Positions 1 to 8,215 of a stretch of 64,000 nucleotides of DNA are shown here, piece after piece; the first letter of the stretch is position 1; the number at the start of each line of letters is the position of its first letter. The notes under the pieces are model-generated. The model was not told the DNA's origin and did no database searches. It saw only the letters and a program-made list of their open reading frames with translations. The DNA is from Competibacter sp963695105 (GTDB lineage: Bacteria; Pseudomonadota; Gammaproteobacteria; Competibacterales; Competibacteraceae): contig CAVOGC010000016.1 of assembly GCA_963695105.1 (NCBI GenBank), forward strand, positions 58,039-122,038. Reading direction: 5' to 3'. A program made the position numbers and the translations under genes.

Positions 1-1452
1 GGATGGCTGCTGGCGGCGGCGCTGGCTGGATGTGCCGTTCAGCCCCCCTTGCCGCCGGCCGATCCCGCCGCCGACCGCTGTCTGGCCTTGTACGCCGCGC
101 TGGATACGGCGGTGGCCGAGTGGGGGACGACCCCTTCATCGCCGGCGCGGATTGCCGGGTTTCCTCATCTGCGGGTCGATCGGTTTCTGGCCGGCTATCG
201 CGCCCAATCGTTGAGCCCGGCGGAAACCGCCGCTTGGCTGAATCGACTCGGCGGGTTGGACCGGGAAGCGCGGCGGGTCGAGTGGGATTCGTTGCCTGCG
301 GAGCTGAAGGCGGATTTGAATCGCCGGTACGCGCCCGTCGAGGGGTTGCCCACCGCCCTGGAAGGCTGCGCCGGTCGGCTCCAGGCGCTGGATGCGGCCG
401 ACACCGGCCGGCTGGCGCTAATCCGGGCGCGGGCGCGGGTCCCCAGCGAGTATCGGACCGTGAACCAGGTGCTCGGCCTTTATCCGCTGACCCTGCTGCC
501 GGTCGATTACGGCGTGTTCCACTATCAGGAAGCAACCCTCGCGACTTTTGCCCGGCCGCTGGCGGCGCTGCCGGTCCGGGGAGAACTTCGCCGTTACGGA
601 CCGCCGCCGGCCGCGCCGCCGTCTATTATCGATTTCGCCGCCATCCCCCGCGACGCGCTGGGGATTCCCGAGCCGAATACCGAACAGTTGGAAGCGCTGT
701 TCGCGGGCCATGCGCCGATGTGGGAGATCGATACGGCCGGCGATGCCGACCGACCCGGCGCGCCGTACTGGCGGGCGGATGGGGCGCCGACGGTCGATCC
801 CGCCGAGTCGGCGATTTACCGCTATGTTTCGTATGCCCGCTGGCGGGCTGAACCGCTGTTGCAGTTGAACTATCTGATCTGGTTCGCGGCTCGACCCAGG
901 ACCGGCGCGTTCGATCTTCTCGGCGGGCCGCTGGACGGGTTGTTGTGGCGGGTGACGTTGGATCGCGCGGGCCGACCGCTGCTGTACGACAGCATTCACC
1001 CTTGCGGTTGCTATCACCAGCTTTTTCCCGGCCCGGCCTTGCGCTTGCGACCGGAAACAGCCCAGTGGGCCGAACCGCCGCTGGCGCCGCAAGCGGCTCC
1101 AGGTGTCGGCGCGGGCGAGCGCATCGTGCTCCGCCTGGCGTCCGATACGCATTATTTGCAACGGGTTTACGCCGAGCGGCCGGGCGCGACGCTCGCCTTG
1201 GAGTGGCGGGATTACGCGGCGCTGTACGCCGTTCCGGTGGCGGGCGGCGGACGCCGCGGCCTGTTTGAGTCGGATGGGCTGGTGGCGGGCAGCGAGCGGG
1301 CCGAGCGCTGGTTGCTGTGGCCGATGGGTGTGCCGTCGCCGGGAGCGATGCGCGAGCGGGGTCGTCACGCCATCGCTTTCGTTGGCCGACGTCATTTCGA
1401 CGATGCGGATTTACTGGACCGGTTGTTCGAGCCGGCGGAGGAGGAAGAGTGA
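1..1452 (+). CDS. Hypothetical lipoprotein, 5' end outside window
   Basis: Open from the first base in frame 1, so the true start lies upstream. The visible N-terminus is the end of a signal peptide, ending in a lipobox L-A-G-C (Cys at codon 11) followed by a Pro-rich linker. This implies lipidation and export, probably to the outer membrane. About 470 residues follow with no domain I can name. A conserved-looking stretch near codons 295-345 is rich in Gly, Trp and Cys (ends in CGCYHQLFPGP). It overlaps the next gene by 4 bp (GTGA), so the two are translationally coupled. Function unknown. Confidence 0.75.
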   Translation, partial: GWLLAAALAGCAVQPPLPPADPAADRCLALYAALDTAVAEWGTTPSSPARIAGFPHLRVDRFLAGYRAQSLSPAETAAWLNRLGGLDREARRVEWDSLPAELKADLNRRYAPVEGLPTALEGCAGRLQALDAADTGRLALIRARARVPSEYRTVNQVLGLYPLTLLPVDYGVFHYQEATLATFARPLAALPVRGELRRYGPPPAAPPSIIDFAAIPRDALGIPEPNTEQLEALFAGHAPMWEIDTAGDADRPGAPYWRADGAPTVDPAESAIYRYVSYARWRAEPLLQLNYLIWFAARPRTGAFDLLGGPLDGLLWRVTLDRAGRPLLYDSIHPCGCYHQLFPGPALRLRPETAQWAEPPLAPQAAPGVGAGERIVLRLASDTHYLQRVYAERPGATLALEWRDYAALYAVPVAGGGRRGLFESDGLVAGSERAERWLLWPMGVPSPGAMRERGRHAIAFVGRRHFDDADLLDRLFEPAEEEE

Positions 1453-2096
1453 GATTTAAGATCGTGCTGGGCGCGGCGCTGCTGGCGCTGACCACCGAGG
1501 CGGGCGCGGCGGATGAAACGCTGTTGATTGGCCGGTTTTCCGCCGACGATTTAAGCGGATGGCAAACCAAATCCTTCCAGGGCGAAACCCGCTACACCTT
1601 TGACGGGAAAAGCGGCCAACGGGCGCTGTTCGCCGACAGCCGGGGGACGGCTTCGGGGTTATATCGGGAAATCCAGGTGGATTTGCGGCGCACGCCTTTT
1701 CTGAATTGGTCGTGGCGGGTGGATCGGGTGCTGGAGGGGGTGGACGAGCGCGGTAAGGCCGGTGACGATTATCCGGCGCGAGTGTACGTGGTGGTATCCG
1801 GCGGGGTGGCGTTCTGGAAGACGCGCTCGCTGGTGTATGTTTGGTCCAGCAGTCAGCCAGTGGGCGCAACCTGGAACAATGCCTATACCAGCAACGCCCG
1901 GGTGATGGCCTTGCGGTCGGGCACGCGGGACGCCGGCGGCTGGGTTAGCGAGAAGCGCGATATCCGCGCCGATTTCAAGCAACTGTTCGGCGAGGAGATC
2001 GACGCCATCGACGCCGTGGCGCTGATGACCGACACCGATAACAGCGGTCAAAGCGCCACGGCCTGGTACGGGGATATTACCTTCACGGCCCGTTAA
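1449..2096 (+). CDS. DUF3047 domain protein, exported
   Basis: The frame is open further upstream, but the GTG at 1449 is chosen for three reasons. It overlaps the upstream stop as GTGA, a strong GAGGAGGAAGA ribosome site lies just before it, and it yields an N-terminal signal peptide (MRFKIVLGAALLALTTEAGA, then ADETLLIG). The mature part resembles the DUF3047 family: a beta-rich domain with W-rich motifs (LNWSWRVDR, TRSLVYVWSS, ATAWYGDITF). Such proteins are periplasmic and of unknown role. Coupling to the lipoprotein gene suggests a shared envelope function. 215 codons, apparently complete. Confidence 0.7.
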   Translation: MRFKIVLGAALLALTTEAGAADETLLIGRFSADDLSGWQTKSFQGETRYTFDGKSGQRALFADSRGTASGLYREIQVDLRRTPFLNWSWRVDRVLEGVDERGKAGDDYPARVYVVVSGGVAFWKTRSLVYVWSSSQPVGATWNNAYTSNARVMALRSGTRDAGGWVSEKRDIRADFKQLFGEEIDAIDAVALMTDTDNSGQSATAWYGDITFTAR

Positions 2097-2298
2097 GGGC
2101 GGGTCGGAAATCGCGATCCCGGCTCGCTGTGGTTCCTTCACGTCGGATCACATCACCGGATTGCCCATGCTGTTTTGGTGGATCGACTGGTATGGAATAA
2201 ACAATTTCAGCGGGTGGAATGAAGGTTTTACGGCAGGGGATGTTGCGTGGTCAGAGGGCAATGCAGCGTTTGAGGTAACCGGAGCGGCGTAGCGTCCG

Positions 2299-2364
2299 CG
2301 ACAACGCCCCGGTTCAGCGGCGGGCCGCGCAGCGGACTGTCCGCTGCAACCGGTGTTGTTATGC
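2299..2364 (-). repeat. attC-like site downstream of the nuclease gene
   Basis: Read on the minus strand, an outer box GCATAAC (2358-2364) is followed by a 5-nt spacer, then CGGTTGCAGCGG, a GC-rich centre, CCGCTGAACCGG, a short spacer, and an outer box starting GTT (2299-2305, GTTGTCG). The two inner arms pair except for one unpaired base. AAC/GTT outer triplets, short equal spacers, paired inner boxes and an extrahelical base are the hallmarks of integron attC sites. It starts 20 bp after the stop codon of the minus-strand nuclease gene, the normal cassette position. The R'' box deviates slightly from the RYYYAAC consensus. No integrase gene is in the window. Confidence 0.5.
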
Positions 2365-2384
2365 GCCGTAGATCGCGCGCACAT

Positions 2385-3404
2385 TCATCTGACTCTGTAT
2401 TCCCGAATTCGTGTGTACTCGACCAGCAGATGCATGGTCGATAGCGTGAAGACCTTGCCATCGGTCGCTTGTAGGAGCCGCCGCATGTCTTCGCGTCTGA
2501 CCTTGAATCCACGCCCGGCTATGCAGGCGATCACGTCGTAGCTCTTGCCGCTCTCATCGCGCAAGGTCCGCAAGCGTTGCACGCGTGCAACCTTGTCGCG
2601 GGCCGTGCCGTCGTCCTCAGTGAGCTTGGCCTCGATCAGGGCAACCGGGTTGAACTCGTCCGGGATGATAAAGTCCGGGGCCTGATCGAAGCCGTTGATG
2701 CGTTCGGCGCGCTTGGTCTCGCGGAAGCTGACCTTCGCGGTGGTGAGAACATCCTTGATAGCGCCTTCGACCAGTTCGCCGACGAGTTCACTGACGGAAT
2801 CGCGGTGGGACGCAAACGGGCGACCGAGGAAGCGCTCATAGAGAAGGACCGGGTACGGCACGCCGAGGTCGGCCACGGACTGAAGGCTCTTCAGGCCTTC
2901 ACGGGTGTCCGCCTTGTCGAGCCGGTGAAGCACCGCTTCTACTTGGTCGGTCGCACCGGCCAGCAGCGTGCGCACGCCGGAGTCGATCATGGCGCGGATG
3001 CGCTTGTCGGTGAGCGAAGTTCCGAGCGGTTTGGGAGTTGTGGGGCGGAGGCGGATCGCACGGTCGATGGAGCGCGCCGCACCCTGATCTACGGTGATCC
3101 CCGTCATTTCGGTCGTGACGTAGGCCCACTCTGGCGGCGTGAAGCCGAGGATGGCTCGAAAGACGATGAATGCGATCGGCAGCGCCGCGACAGCGGCCTC
3201 AACGGTCGCAGGCGAAACGCTGGTGAAGGCGTCGGTGGCGCGCTTGAGAACCTGGTAGCCCTGCTCGAACGTCGCGTAGTCGATGAAGCCATCGCCGCGC
3301 GGCATTTCGAGGAAACTGGATTTCAGCTCGGAGAAAACCTCATCGACAAGGGGCTCGAAGGCGAGCGCCGGATCGTTGTAATCAACTTCAAAACGCGACG
3401 GCAT
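2385..3404 (-). CDS. PD-(D/E)XK restriction-endonuclease-like protein
   Basis: 339 residues from ATG 3404 (MPSRFEVDYND). The frame is open 25 codons further upstream, but that stretch is not protein-like and would overlap the preceding gene deeply. Near the C-terminal third it has APDFIIPDEFNP, then ALIEAKLTEDDGTARDKV: an Asp followed about 15 residues later by E-A-K, the PD-(D/E)XK nuclease signature. The gene sits directly after a DNA methyltransferase remnant on the same strand (17-bp overlap), the usual order of a type II-like restriction-modification pair. Its sequence specificity cannot be told. Other than the nuclease motif I recognise no family. Confidence 0.6.
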   Translation of the reverse strand: MPSRFEVDYNDPALAFEPLVDEVFSELKSSFLEMPRGDGFIDYATFEQGYQVLKRATDAFTSVSPATVEAAVAALPIAFIVFRAILGFTPPEWAYVTTEMTGITVDQGAARSIDRAIRLRPTTPKPLGTSLTDKRIRAMIDSGVRTLLAGATDQVEAVLHRLDKADTREGLKSLQSVADLGVPYPVLLYERFLGRPFASHRDSVSELVGELVEGAIKDVLTTAKVSFRETKRAERINGFDQAPDFIIPDEFNPVALIEAKLTEDDGTARDKVARVQRLRTLRDESGKSYDVIACIAGRGFKVRREDMRRLLQATDGKVFTLSTMHLLVEYTRIREYRVR

Positions 3405-4577
3405 CAAGTAGTTCCTTGGCTTCTTGTTGGGCGAAGAGACCGCTCTTGATAGCCGGTTGCTGGACGGGCGCGCCCTCAAGGCATGCCTTTACGTCGTCAA
3501 TCGTGGCGATGGCATTCATCGCGGCGCGGATGATGGCGAGCTTCTTTTCGGTGGGCTGGCTGGCGGACCAGAGGTGGCGCAGGTTCCAGATTGCCATGCG
3601 GGTGATGTGCCCGGCTGGCGCGGGTTGAAGAGTTCGCGGAAGCGGTCGTAGCCCCAGCGGTGAAGCCGGTTGGTCTCATCCCCTTCCGGGATCTGATCGT
3701 CCGGCACGTACGAGGGACGCTTGCGCGACCAGAAGTTTTCCGCCGCTTGCGCGCGCGCTAGGTCGTCAGCGTCAGGCTTCTTGAACAAGCGGCCTGGCCG
3801 GTTCTTAAGATCGGGGTTGTAGTACTCGATAGCGAAGAGCCGGTGCGGGGGTGGTCCCTTCCCGTGCAATGGGGCATTGTTGATGTGGCCACAGTGCGGG
3901 CATGCACACTTGTTGCGCTTCACCGGCCCTTCTGTCGAGAGGGCTGCGCCGCAGGCGCAGGAATCATGGTTGTCGGGGTCGACAACCTCGTTCAGGTCGC
4001 CGCAGGCGTGGCAGACAAGAACATAGGCCGTGTGCCGCGCGTCCTCGGCGAGAACATAGCCGGGAAACAGGTCGAAGCTCTTGGCGCAGGCCGTGCAGGT
4101 GCCGGTCTTGACCCAGAGGAAATACTTGACGTCGGCATCGGCGCGCCCGGTCACAGGGCAGCGGGTCTTGTAGAGGCTGCCGACCTCGCGCGCCAGGTAC
4201 GTGAGTAGCTTGTCGGTGGTCTTCTCGTAGGTGGAAAGATCAATGGCGTCGATCTCTTCGCGCACGATCCAGGCAGCCATCGGGTTGATGTCCGTGCCGA
4301 CAACATTGCACCCAAGGCGATTGGCTTCGAGGAGCGGCGTGCCGCCGCCCATGAAGGGGTCAGCCACGGTGACGCCCTCGAATCTGTTGGCGCGGTAGTA
4401 GGTCTGATCGACCGGCTGCGCGCCAAACTCCGAGAGGAGAAGACCACGGAAGAGCGTCCCCGGTCGTCGGGCAAACCACTTATGAACCGCGATGATCGGG
4501 CGGTAGTTCTGCTGAATCTGCTTCTCGCGCAGTGCCAGCTCGGCTATGAATGCGATATCAAAGTGACTTTCAATCAT
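3388..4577 (-). pseudogene. DNA (adenine) methyltransferase, internally deleted and frameshifted
   Basis: The 5' part (4577 to about 3620) encodes a normal N-terminal half of a large DNA methylase of the DUF1156/COG1743 kind. It has the KWFARRPGTLFRG start region, SAM-binding motif I (ADPFMGGGTPLLEANRLG, residues about 72-89), three zinc-ribbon-like CxxC pairs, and the conserved RWGYDRFRELFNPRQ block. In relatives about 500 more residues follow, including catalytic DPPY. Here the frame goes straight into junk, while another frame (from about 3625 to 3388) encodes GHITRMAIWNLRHL and onward, which resembles the extreme C-terminus of such enzymes. No DPPY is present in either frame, so the product should be catalytically dead. 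Confidence 0.65.
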
Positions 4578-4651
4578 CAGGCTATTCGTTCTCCACTGTC
4601 AGCCCTGCTTGCTGCACATATCGTGCTCCCGGAGCGACTCCGCTTGTAGGC

Positions 4652-4740
4652 ACATAACGGGGTGGCGGATCTAAGCCGCGAGAGCGGAAAAGCCGAAGGC
4701 CTTGACGGCCGATGTCGGGCATTGATCCGCGGCGTTGTAC
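4652..4740 (-). repeat. Second attC-like site, upstream of the methyltransferase remnant
   Basis: Read on the minus strand: GTACAAC (4734-4740), a 4-nt spacer, CGGATCAATGCC, a structured centre with nested GGCCGTCAAGGCC and GCCGAAGGC-type stems, GGCTTAGATCCG, a 7-nt spacer, then GTTATGT (4652-4658). The 12-nt arms pair with two mismatches and the outer boxes share the AAC/GTT triplets. The right box GTTATGT is complementary, bar its last base, to the left box GCATAAC of the site at 2358-2364. That is what one expects if both are the ends of a single integron cassette of about 2.35 kb holding the methyltransferase and nuclease genes. Confidence 0.42.
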
Positions 4741-4791
4741 GGCGCGACACCGCCGGGCGACCAGCGGCATTGGAATCCGCCGCCCCGTTTC

Positions 4792-4810
4792 GCGGACGCG
4801 AAGCGTCCGC
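4792..4810. repeat. Perfect 8-bp hairpin in the intergenic gap
   Basis: GCGGACGC, loop GAA, GCGTCCGC. It lies in the 340-bp gene-free stretch between the methyltransferase remnant (start 4577) and holC (end 4920). No T-tract follows on either strand, so it is not an obvious intrinsic terminator. It could be part of a decayed cassette end. Confidence 0.5.
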
Positions 4811-4834
4811 AAAACAAGTGATTATCTGGTTTCC

Positions 4835-4862
4835 GTATAACTTCCCAACGGTTGAGTTATAC
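4835..4862. repeat. Inverted repeat GTATAACT / AGTTATAC
   Basis: An exact 8-bp inverted repeat separated by 12 bp, which itself contains CAAC-G-GTTG. The outer boxes have the AAC/GTT form of integron core sites (GTATAAC and GTTATAC). Alternatively it is an operator or a remnant of another cassette boundary. It lies 58 bp downstream of the holC stop. The rest of 4578-4919 shows no credible gene. Confidence 0.4.
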
Positions 4863-4919
4863 AGCAGCACACTTTGAATAGAGGACAGGCTATCCAGTGC
4901 GGACTCTTCGATCCCGCTG

Positions 4920-5345
4920 TTACAGCTTGTGCGTCTCCGGCGCGCAGCCCCGCTCGCGGTACTGACGGAACCGCTCGCGCGATTGCGCCAGCACGTCGGG
5001 ATGCTGGTCGACCAGTTCCACCACCCGCTGGTAGCGCTCGAAGCCTTCGGGCAGGGAATCGGTCAGGTTGATCAGCACCTGAGCCTCCACCATCGCCGGC
5101 GTGGCCGCGCCGACCAGCACCGGCGAGCCTTCTTCCCCCACCAGCGGATAGCGTTCGTGCGGGACGAAGCTATCCTGCCGGAAAGTCCACAACAGATCGT
5201 CCAGCGCCGCCGCCCGCGCCTCGGACCCGGCGCAAAGGTAAACGGTATGGCCGAGACTGTACGCCTTGTCCGCCAGCCGGCAGGCCAGCAGCGCCCGACC
5301 GTTTTCCTTGTGGTCGGGCAGCACGTAGAAATCAATGCGCGGCAC
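4920..5345 (-). CDS. holC: DNA polymerase III subunit chi
   Basis: Chi belongs to the clamp-loader complex and links it to single-strand-binding protein at the replication fork. The 141-residue protein shows the family pattern: an RIDFYVLPD start, a central Rossmann-like region (ACRLADKAYSLGHTVYLCAGS), the DDLLWTFRQDSFVPHE block and the late conserved ELVDQHPDVLAQSRERFRQYRERGC. The GTG at 5345 is preferred over the ATG at 5351 because GGGAGG lies 6 bp before it; the ATG would abut that site. It overlaps the 3' end of pepA by 14 bp, the common gammaproteobacterial pepA-holC order. Confidence 0.9.
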   Translation of the reverse strand: MPRIDFYVLPDHKENGRALLACRLADKAYSLGHTVYLCAGSEARAAALDDLLWTFRQDSFVPHERYPLVGEEGSPVLVGAATPAMVEAQVLINLTDSLPEGFERYQRVVELVDQHPDVLAQSRERFRQYRERGCAPETHKL

Positions 5346-6858
5346 GCCCATCCTCCCGCTGCGCCTCGGCGGCCCGGTCCAGCAAATACTGGGTCAGCAG
5401 CGGCACCGGCCGCCCAGTCGCGCCCTTGGCCTTGCCGGTCTTCCAGGCGGTGCCGGCGATATCCAGATGCGCCCAGTGGAATTTTTTGGCAAAACGGGAC
5501 AGGAAGCAGGCCGCCATGATCGCGCCACCATCCCGGTTGCCGGCGATGTTGGCCATGTCGGCGAAATTGCTGTCCAGCCCCTCCTGATAGTCCTCCCACA
5601 ACGGTAGTTCCCACACCCGGTCGGCGGCGGCATGGCCGGCGGCGGCGAGCGCGTGCGCCAGCGGTGGATGGTTGCTGAACAGGCCATGCGGGTGGCGGCC
5701 CAGCGCGACGATGCAGGCACCGGTCAGGGTGGCGATGTCGATCACCGCCGCCGGTTCGTCGCGTTCGGCGTAGGTCATGGCGTCGCAGAGGATCAACCGG
5801 CCCTCGGCGTCGGTGTTGAGAATTTCGACGGTTTGGCCGGACAGGCTGGTGACGATATCGCCCGGCCGGGTGGCTCGCCCGCCCGGCATGTTCTCCACCG
5901 CCGGAATCAGGCCGGTCACGTTGAGTGGCAGCTTCAATTCGGCGCAGGCCCGCAGCGTTCCCAGCACGCCGGCCGCCCCGCACATGTCGTACTTCATTTC
6001 GTCCATGCCCTCGCCCGGCTTGAGCGAAATGCCGCCGGTATCGAAGGTCACGCCCTTGCCCACCAGCACATGGGGTTTGTGCGCCGCCGGCCCTTGCCGG
6101 TAGTCCAGACGGATCAGCTTGGCCGGCTGGGCGCTGCCGCGTGTCACCGCCAGCAGCGCCCCCATGCCCAAGCGCTCCATGTCGGCTTCTTCCAGCACTT
6201 CGATCTGGAGAGCCGGGAATTCCCGCGCCAGCGCCTGAGCCTGTTCGGCCAGATAAGCCGGTGTGCAGAAATTGGCGGGCAGATTGCCCAGATCCTTGGC
6301 GAATTTGACCCCGGCGCCGATCGCGATCCCCTCGCGCACCGCCTGTTCGCCGCCCGGTAGTTCCCGCCGGCCGGGCACGCTGAGTATAATCTTGCGCAAG
6401 GACCGGCGCGGGGCGTCCTTTTTGCTTTTGAGGAGGTCGAACCGATATTGCGATTCCTCGACCACCTCAACCGCCTGGCGGATTTTCCAGTTGAGATCGC
6501 GGCCCTTGACCGCAAGTTCGGTCAAATACACCACTGCTTCGGTGGCACCGGTATCGTTCAGAGCCGTTGCGGCGTGGGCCAAAATCTGCTGGAAGCGGCG
6601 GTCGTCCAGATCGCGCTCCCGGCCGCAGCCGACCAGCAGCACCCGCTCGCACAGCGCTTCGGGCACGTTGAACAGCAGCAGCGACTGGCCCGGCTTGCCT
6701 TCCAGGTCGCCCCGGCGCAGCAGGTTGCCGAGATAGCCGCCGCAGGCGGCGTCGAACTGCTCGGCGGAGGCGGTCAGCCGCCGGGATTCGTAAACGCCCA
6801 GCACCAGGCAGGCGGTGCGCTGTTTTTCTGGATTACCGCTCTTGACCGTAAATTCCAT
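5332..6858 (-). CDS. pepA: Leucyl aminopeptidase
   Basis: A cytosolic M17 metallopeptidase that removes N-terminal residues from peptides; in E. coli PepA is also a DNA-binding accessory factor. The protein has 508 residues, the usual length. The C-terminal catalytic domain carries VGKGVTFDTGGISLKPG (metal-binding Lys and Asp), MKYDMCGAAGVLG and the signature NTDAEGRLILCDA. The start at 6858 has a GGAGGA site 8 bp upstream. It is divergent from lptF; the 250 bp between them (6859-7108) hold a small GGGTCC/GGACCC hairpin (6895-6910) and presumably promoters for both. Confidence 0.95.
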   Translation of the reverse strand: MEFTVKSGNPEKQRTACLVLGVYESRRLTASAEQFDAACGGYLGNLLRRGDLEGKPGQSLLLFNVPEALCERVLLVGCGRERDLDDRRFQQILAHAATALNDTGATEAVVYLTELAVKGRDLNWKIRQAVEVVEESQYRFDLLKSKKDAPRRSLRKIILSVPGRRELPGGEQAVREGIAIGAGVKFAKDLGNLPANFCTPAYLAEQAQALAREFPALQIEVLEEADMERLGMGALLAVTRGSAQPAKLIRLDYRQGPAAHKPHVLVGKGVTFDTGGISLKPGEGMDEMKYDMCGAAGVLGTLRACAELKLPLNVTGLIPAVENMPGGRATRPGDIVTSLSGQTVEILNTDAEGRLILCDAMTYAERDEPAAVIDIATLTGACIVALGRHPHGLFSNHPPLAHALAAAGHAAADRVWELPLWEDYQEGLDSNFADMANIAGNRDGGAIMAACFLSRFAKKFHWAHLDIAGTAWKTGKAKGATGRPVPLLTQYLLDRAAEAQREDGRAAH

Positions 6859-7108
6859 CGGCGGGCTTCCTCCGAGTTTTATTTAATGGGTGATGGGTCC
6901 TGCCGGACCCAGGACCAGGCGGGTTGCAGGGCCGTGGAAGCCTGGCCGAACCGTCGGAACGGGCGCGGATGCGCCAACGCCTGGAAAATGAAACAGGGCA
7001 TTTCCACCGAACCGCCGGATGAAGGGCGATACAGCATCTTGAACGCGTTGAGTTTAGCCGGAAATCACCACGCCTCACAGCCAGGTCCGCAGCGGAGCGT
7101 CCTCGAAC

Positions 7109-8215
7109 GTGCCTTCCACCATTGATCGTTACCTGATGCGGGAGATCGGCCTGACCCTGCTGGGGACCGCGCTGGTGCTGCTGGCGATGGTCCTCAGCCA
7201 CCGGCTCGCCAACTACCTGAGCAAGGCCGCCAGCGGCCTGCTGGCGCGCGATTCCATTTTTCTCCTGCTGGGGCTGCAAACGATCGAAATTTTGGTCCTG
7301 CTCATCCCGCTGGCGTTTCTGCTGAGTATCATGCTCACCCTGGGCCGGTTATACCGCGATCACGAAATGGCCGCGCTGGCCGCCTGCGGTTACGGCCCGC
7401 TGTCGGTGTACCGCGCGGTCTTTCTGTTGGCGGCGCCGCTGGCCCTGCTCACCGCCGGGCTTTCGCTGTTTCTGTCGCCGGCGACCATGGAACTCCAGTT
7501 CGAACTGCAAGCCAGGGCGCGCAAGGAAGCCGAAATTTCCATGTTCGCGCCGGGCGCCTTCCGCGAGGTGCTGGAGGGTCGGCATGTGGTTTACATCGGC
7601 GCCCTGGACGAACGGGAACTGCGCAACGTCTTCATCCAGAGCCGCGAGCCCGACGGCGACATCAGCATTACCACCGGCGAGCGGGGACGACAGGAAACCG
7701 ATGCGAACGACCTGCGCCACATCGTGCTGGAGCACGGTTATCGCTACCGGGGCACGCCCGGCCGCGGCGATTACGAAATCCTCAGCTTTGAGCGGGCCGC
7801 CGTGCGGGTCGATACCAGCGCGCCCCAGCAGGCATGGAAACACCGGGAAACGCTGCCCACCGGACAACTGTTGGGTTCGAACAAACCCATTCACACCGCC
7901 GAACTGCACATGCGGCTCAACAGCCCGTTTCAGGTGCTGGTCATCGCGCTGTGGGCGCCGCTGCTGGCGCGCGCCCGGCCGCGCGAGGGCCGCTACGGCC
8001 GGATCGTCGCGGCCCTGCTGATCTACGCCATCAATTTCAACCTGATCGGAGTCGGCGAATCCTGGCTCAGTCACGGTATCGTCGGGGGGCGCGTCGGTCT
8101 GTGGTGGGTGCATGGTCTGTTCCTGCTGTTCGGCGCCGGACTACTGCTTCATTACTACGCCGCCAGTCATGGCATCCACCTGTTGCGGCGCGCCTTGCGC
8201 CGGAGCGCCGCATGA
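7109..8215 (+). CDS. lptF: LPS export ABC transporter permease LptF
   Basis: One of the two inner-membrane subunits (with LptG and the ATPase LptB) that extract lipopolysaccharide and hand it to the periplasmic Lpt bridge. The 368-residue protein has three N-terminal membrane helices, a large periplasmic beta-jellyroll region (about residues 125-265) and three C-terminal helices. The N-terminus IDRYLMREIGLT is typical. It starts with GTG, preceded by AGCGGAG. The stop overlaps the lptG start (ATGA). lptB is not in the window. Confidence 0.93.
   Translation: MPSTIDRYLMREIGLTLLGTALVLLAMVLSHRLANYLSKAASGLLARDSIFLLLGLQTIEILVLLIPLAFLLSIMLTLGRLYRDHEMAALAACGYGPLSVYRAVFLLAAPLALLTAGLSLFLSPATMELQFELQARARKEAEISMFAPGAFREVLEGRHVVYIGALDERELRNVFIQSREPDGDISITTGERGRQETDANDLRHIVLEHGYRYRGTPGRGDYEILSFERAAVRVDTSAPQQAWKHRETLPTGQLLGSNKPIHTAELHMRLNSPFQVLVIALWAPLLARARPREGRYGRIVAALLIYAINFNLIGVGESWLSHGIVGGRVGLWWVHGLFLLFGAGLLLHYYAASHGIHLLRRALRRSAA

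Noticed and set aside
3388..3597. Independent 69-residue gene between methyltransferase and nuclease
   Set aside because: The segment resembles the C-terminus of the methyltransferase family and has no ribosome site of its own; treated as part of the pseudogene.
4874..5071. 65-codon plus-strand ORF at the holC end
   Set aside because: Low-complexity Ala/Arg/Pro shadow overlapping holC on the other strand.
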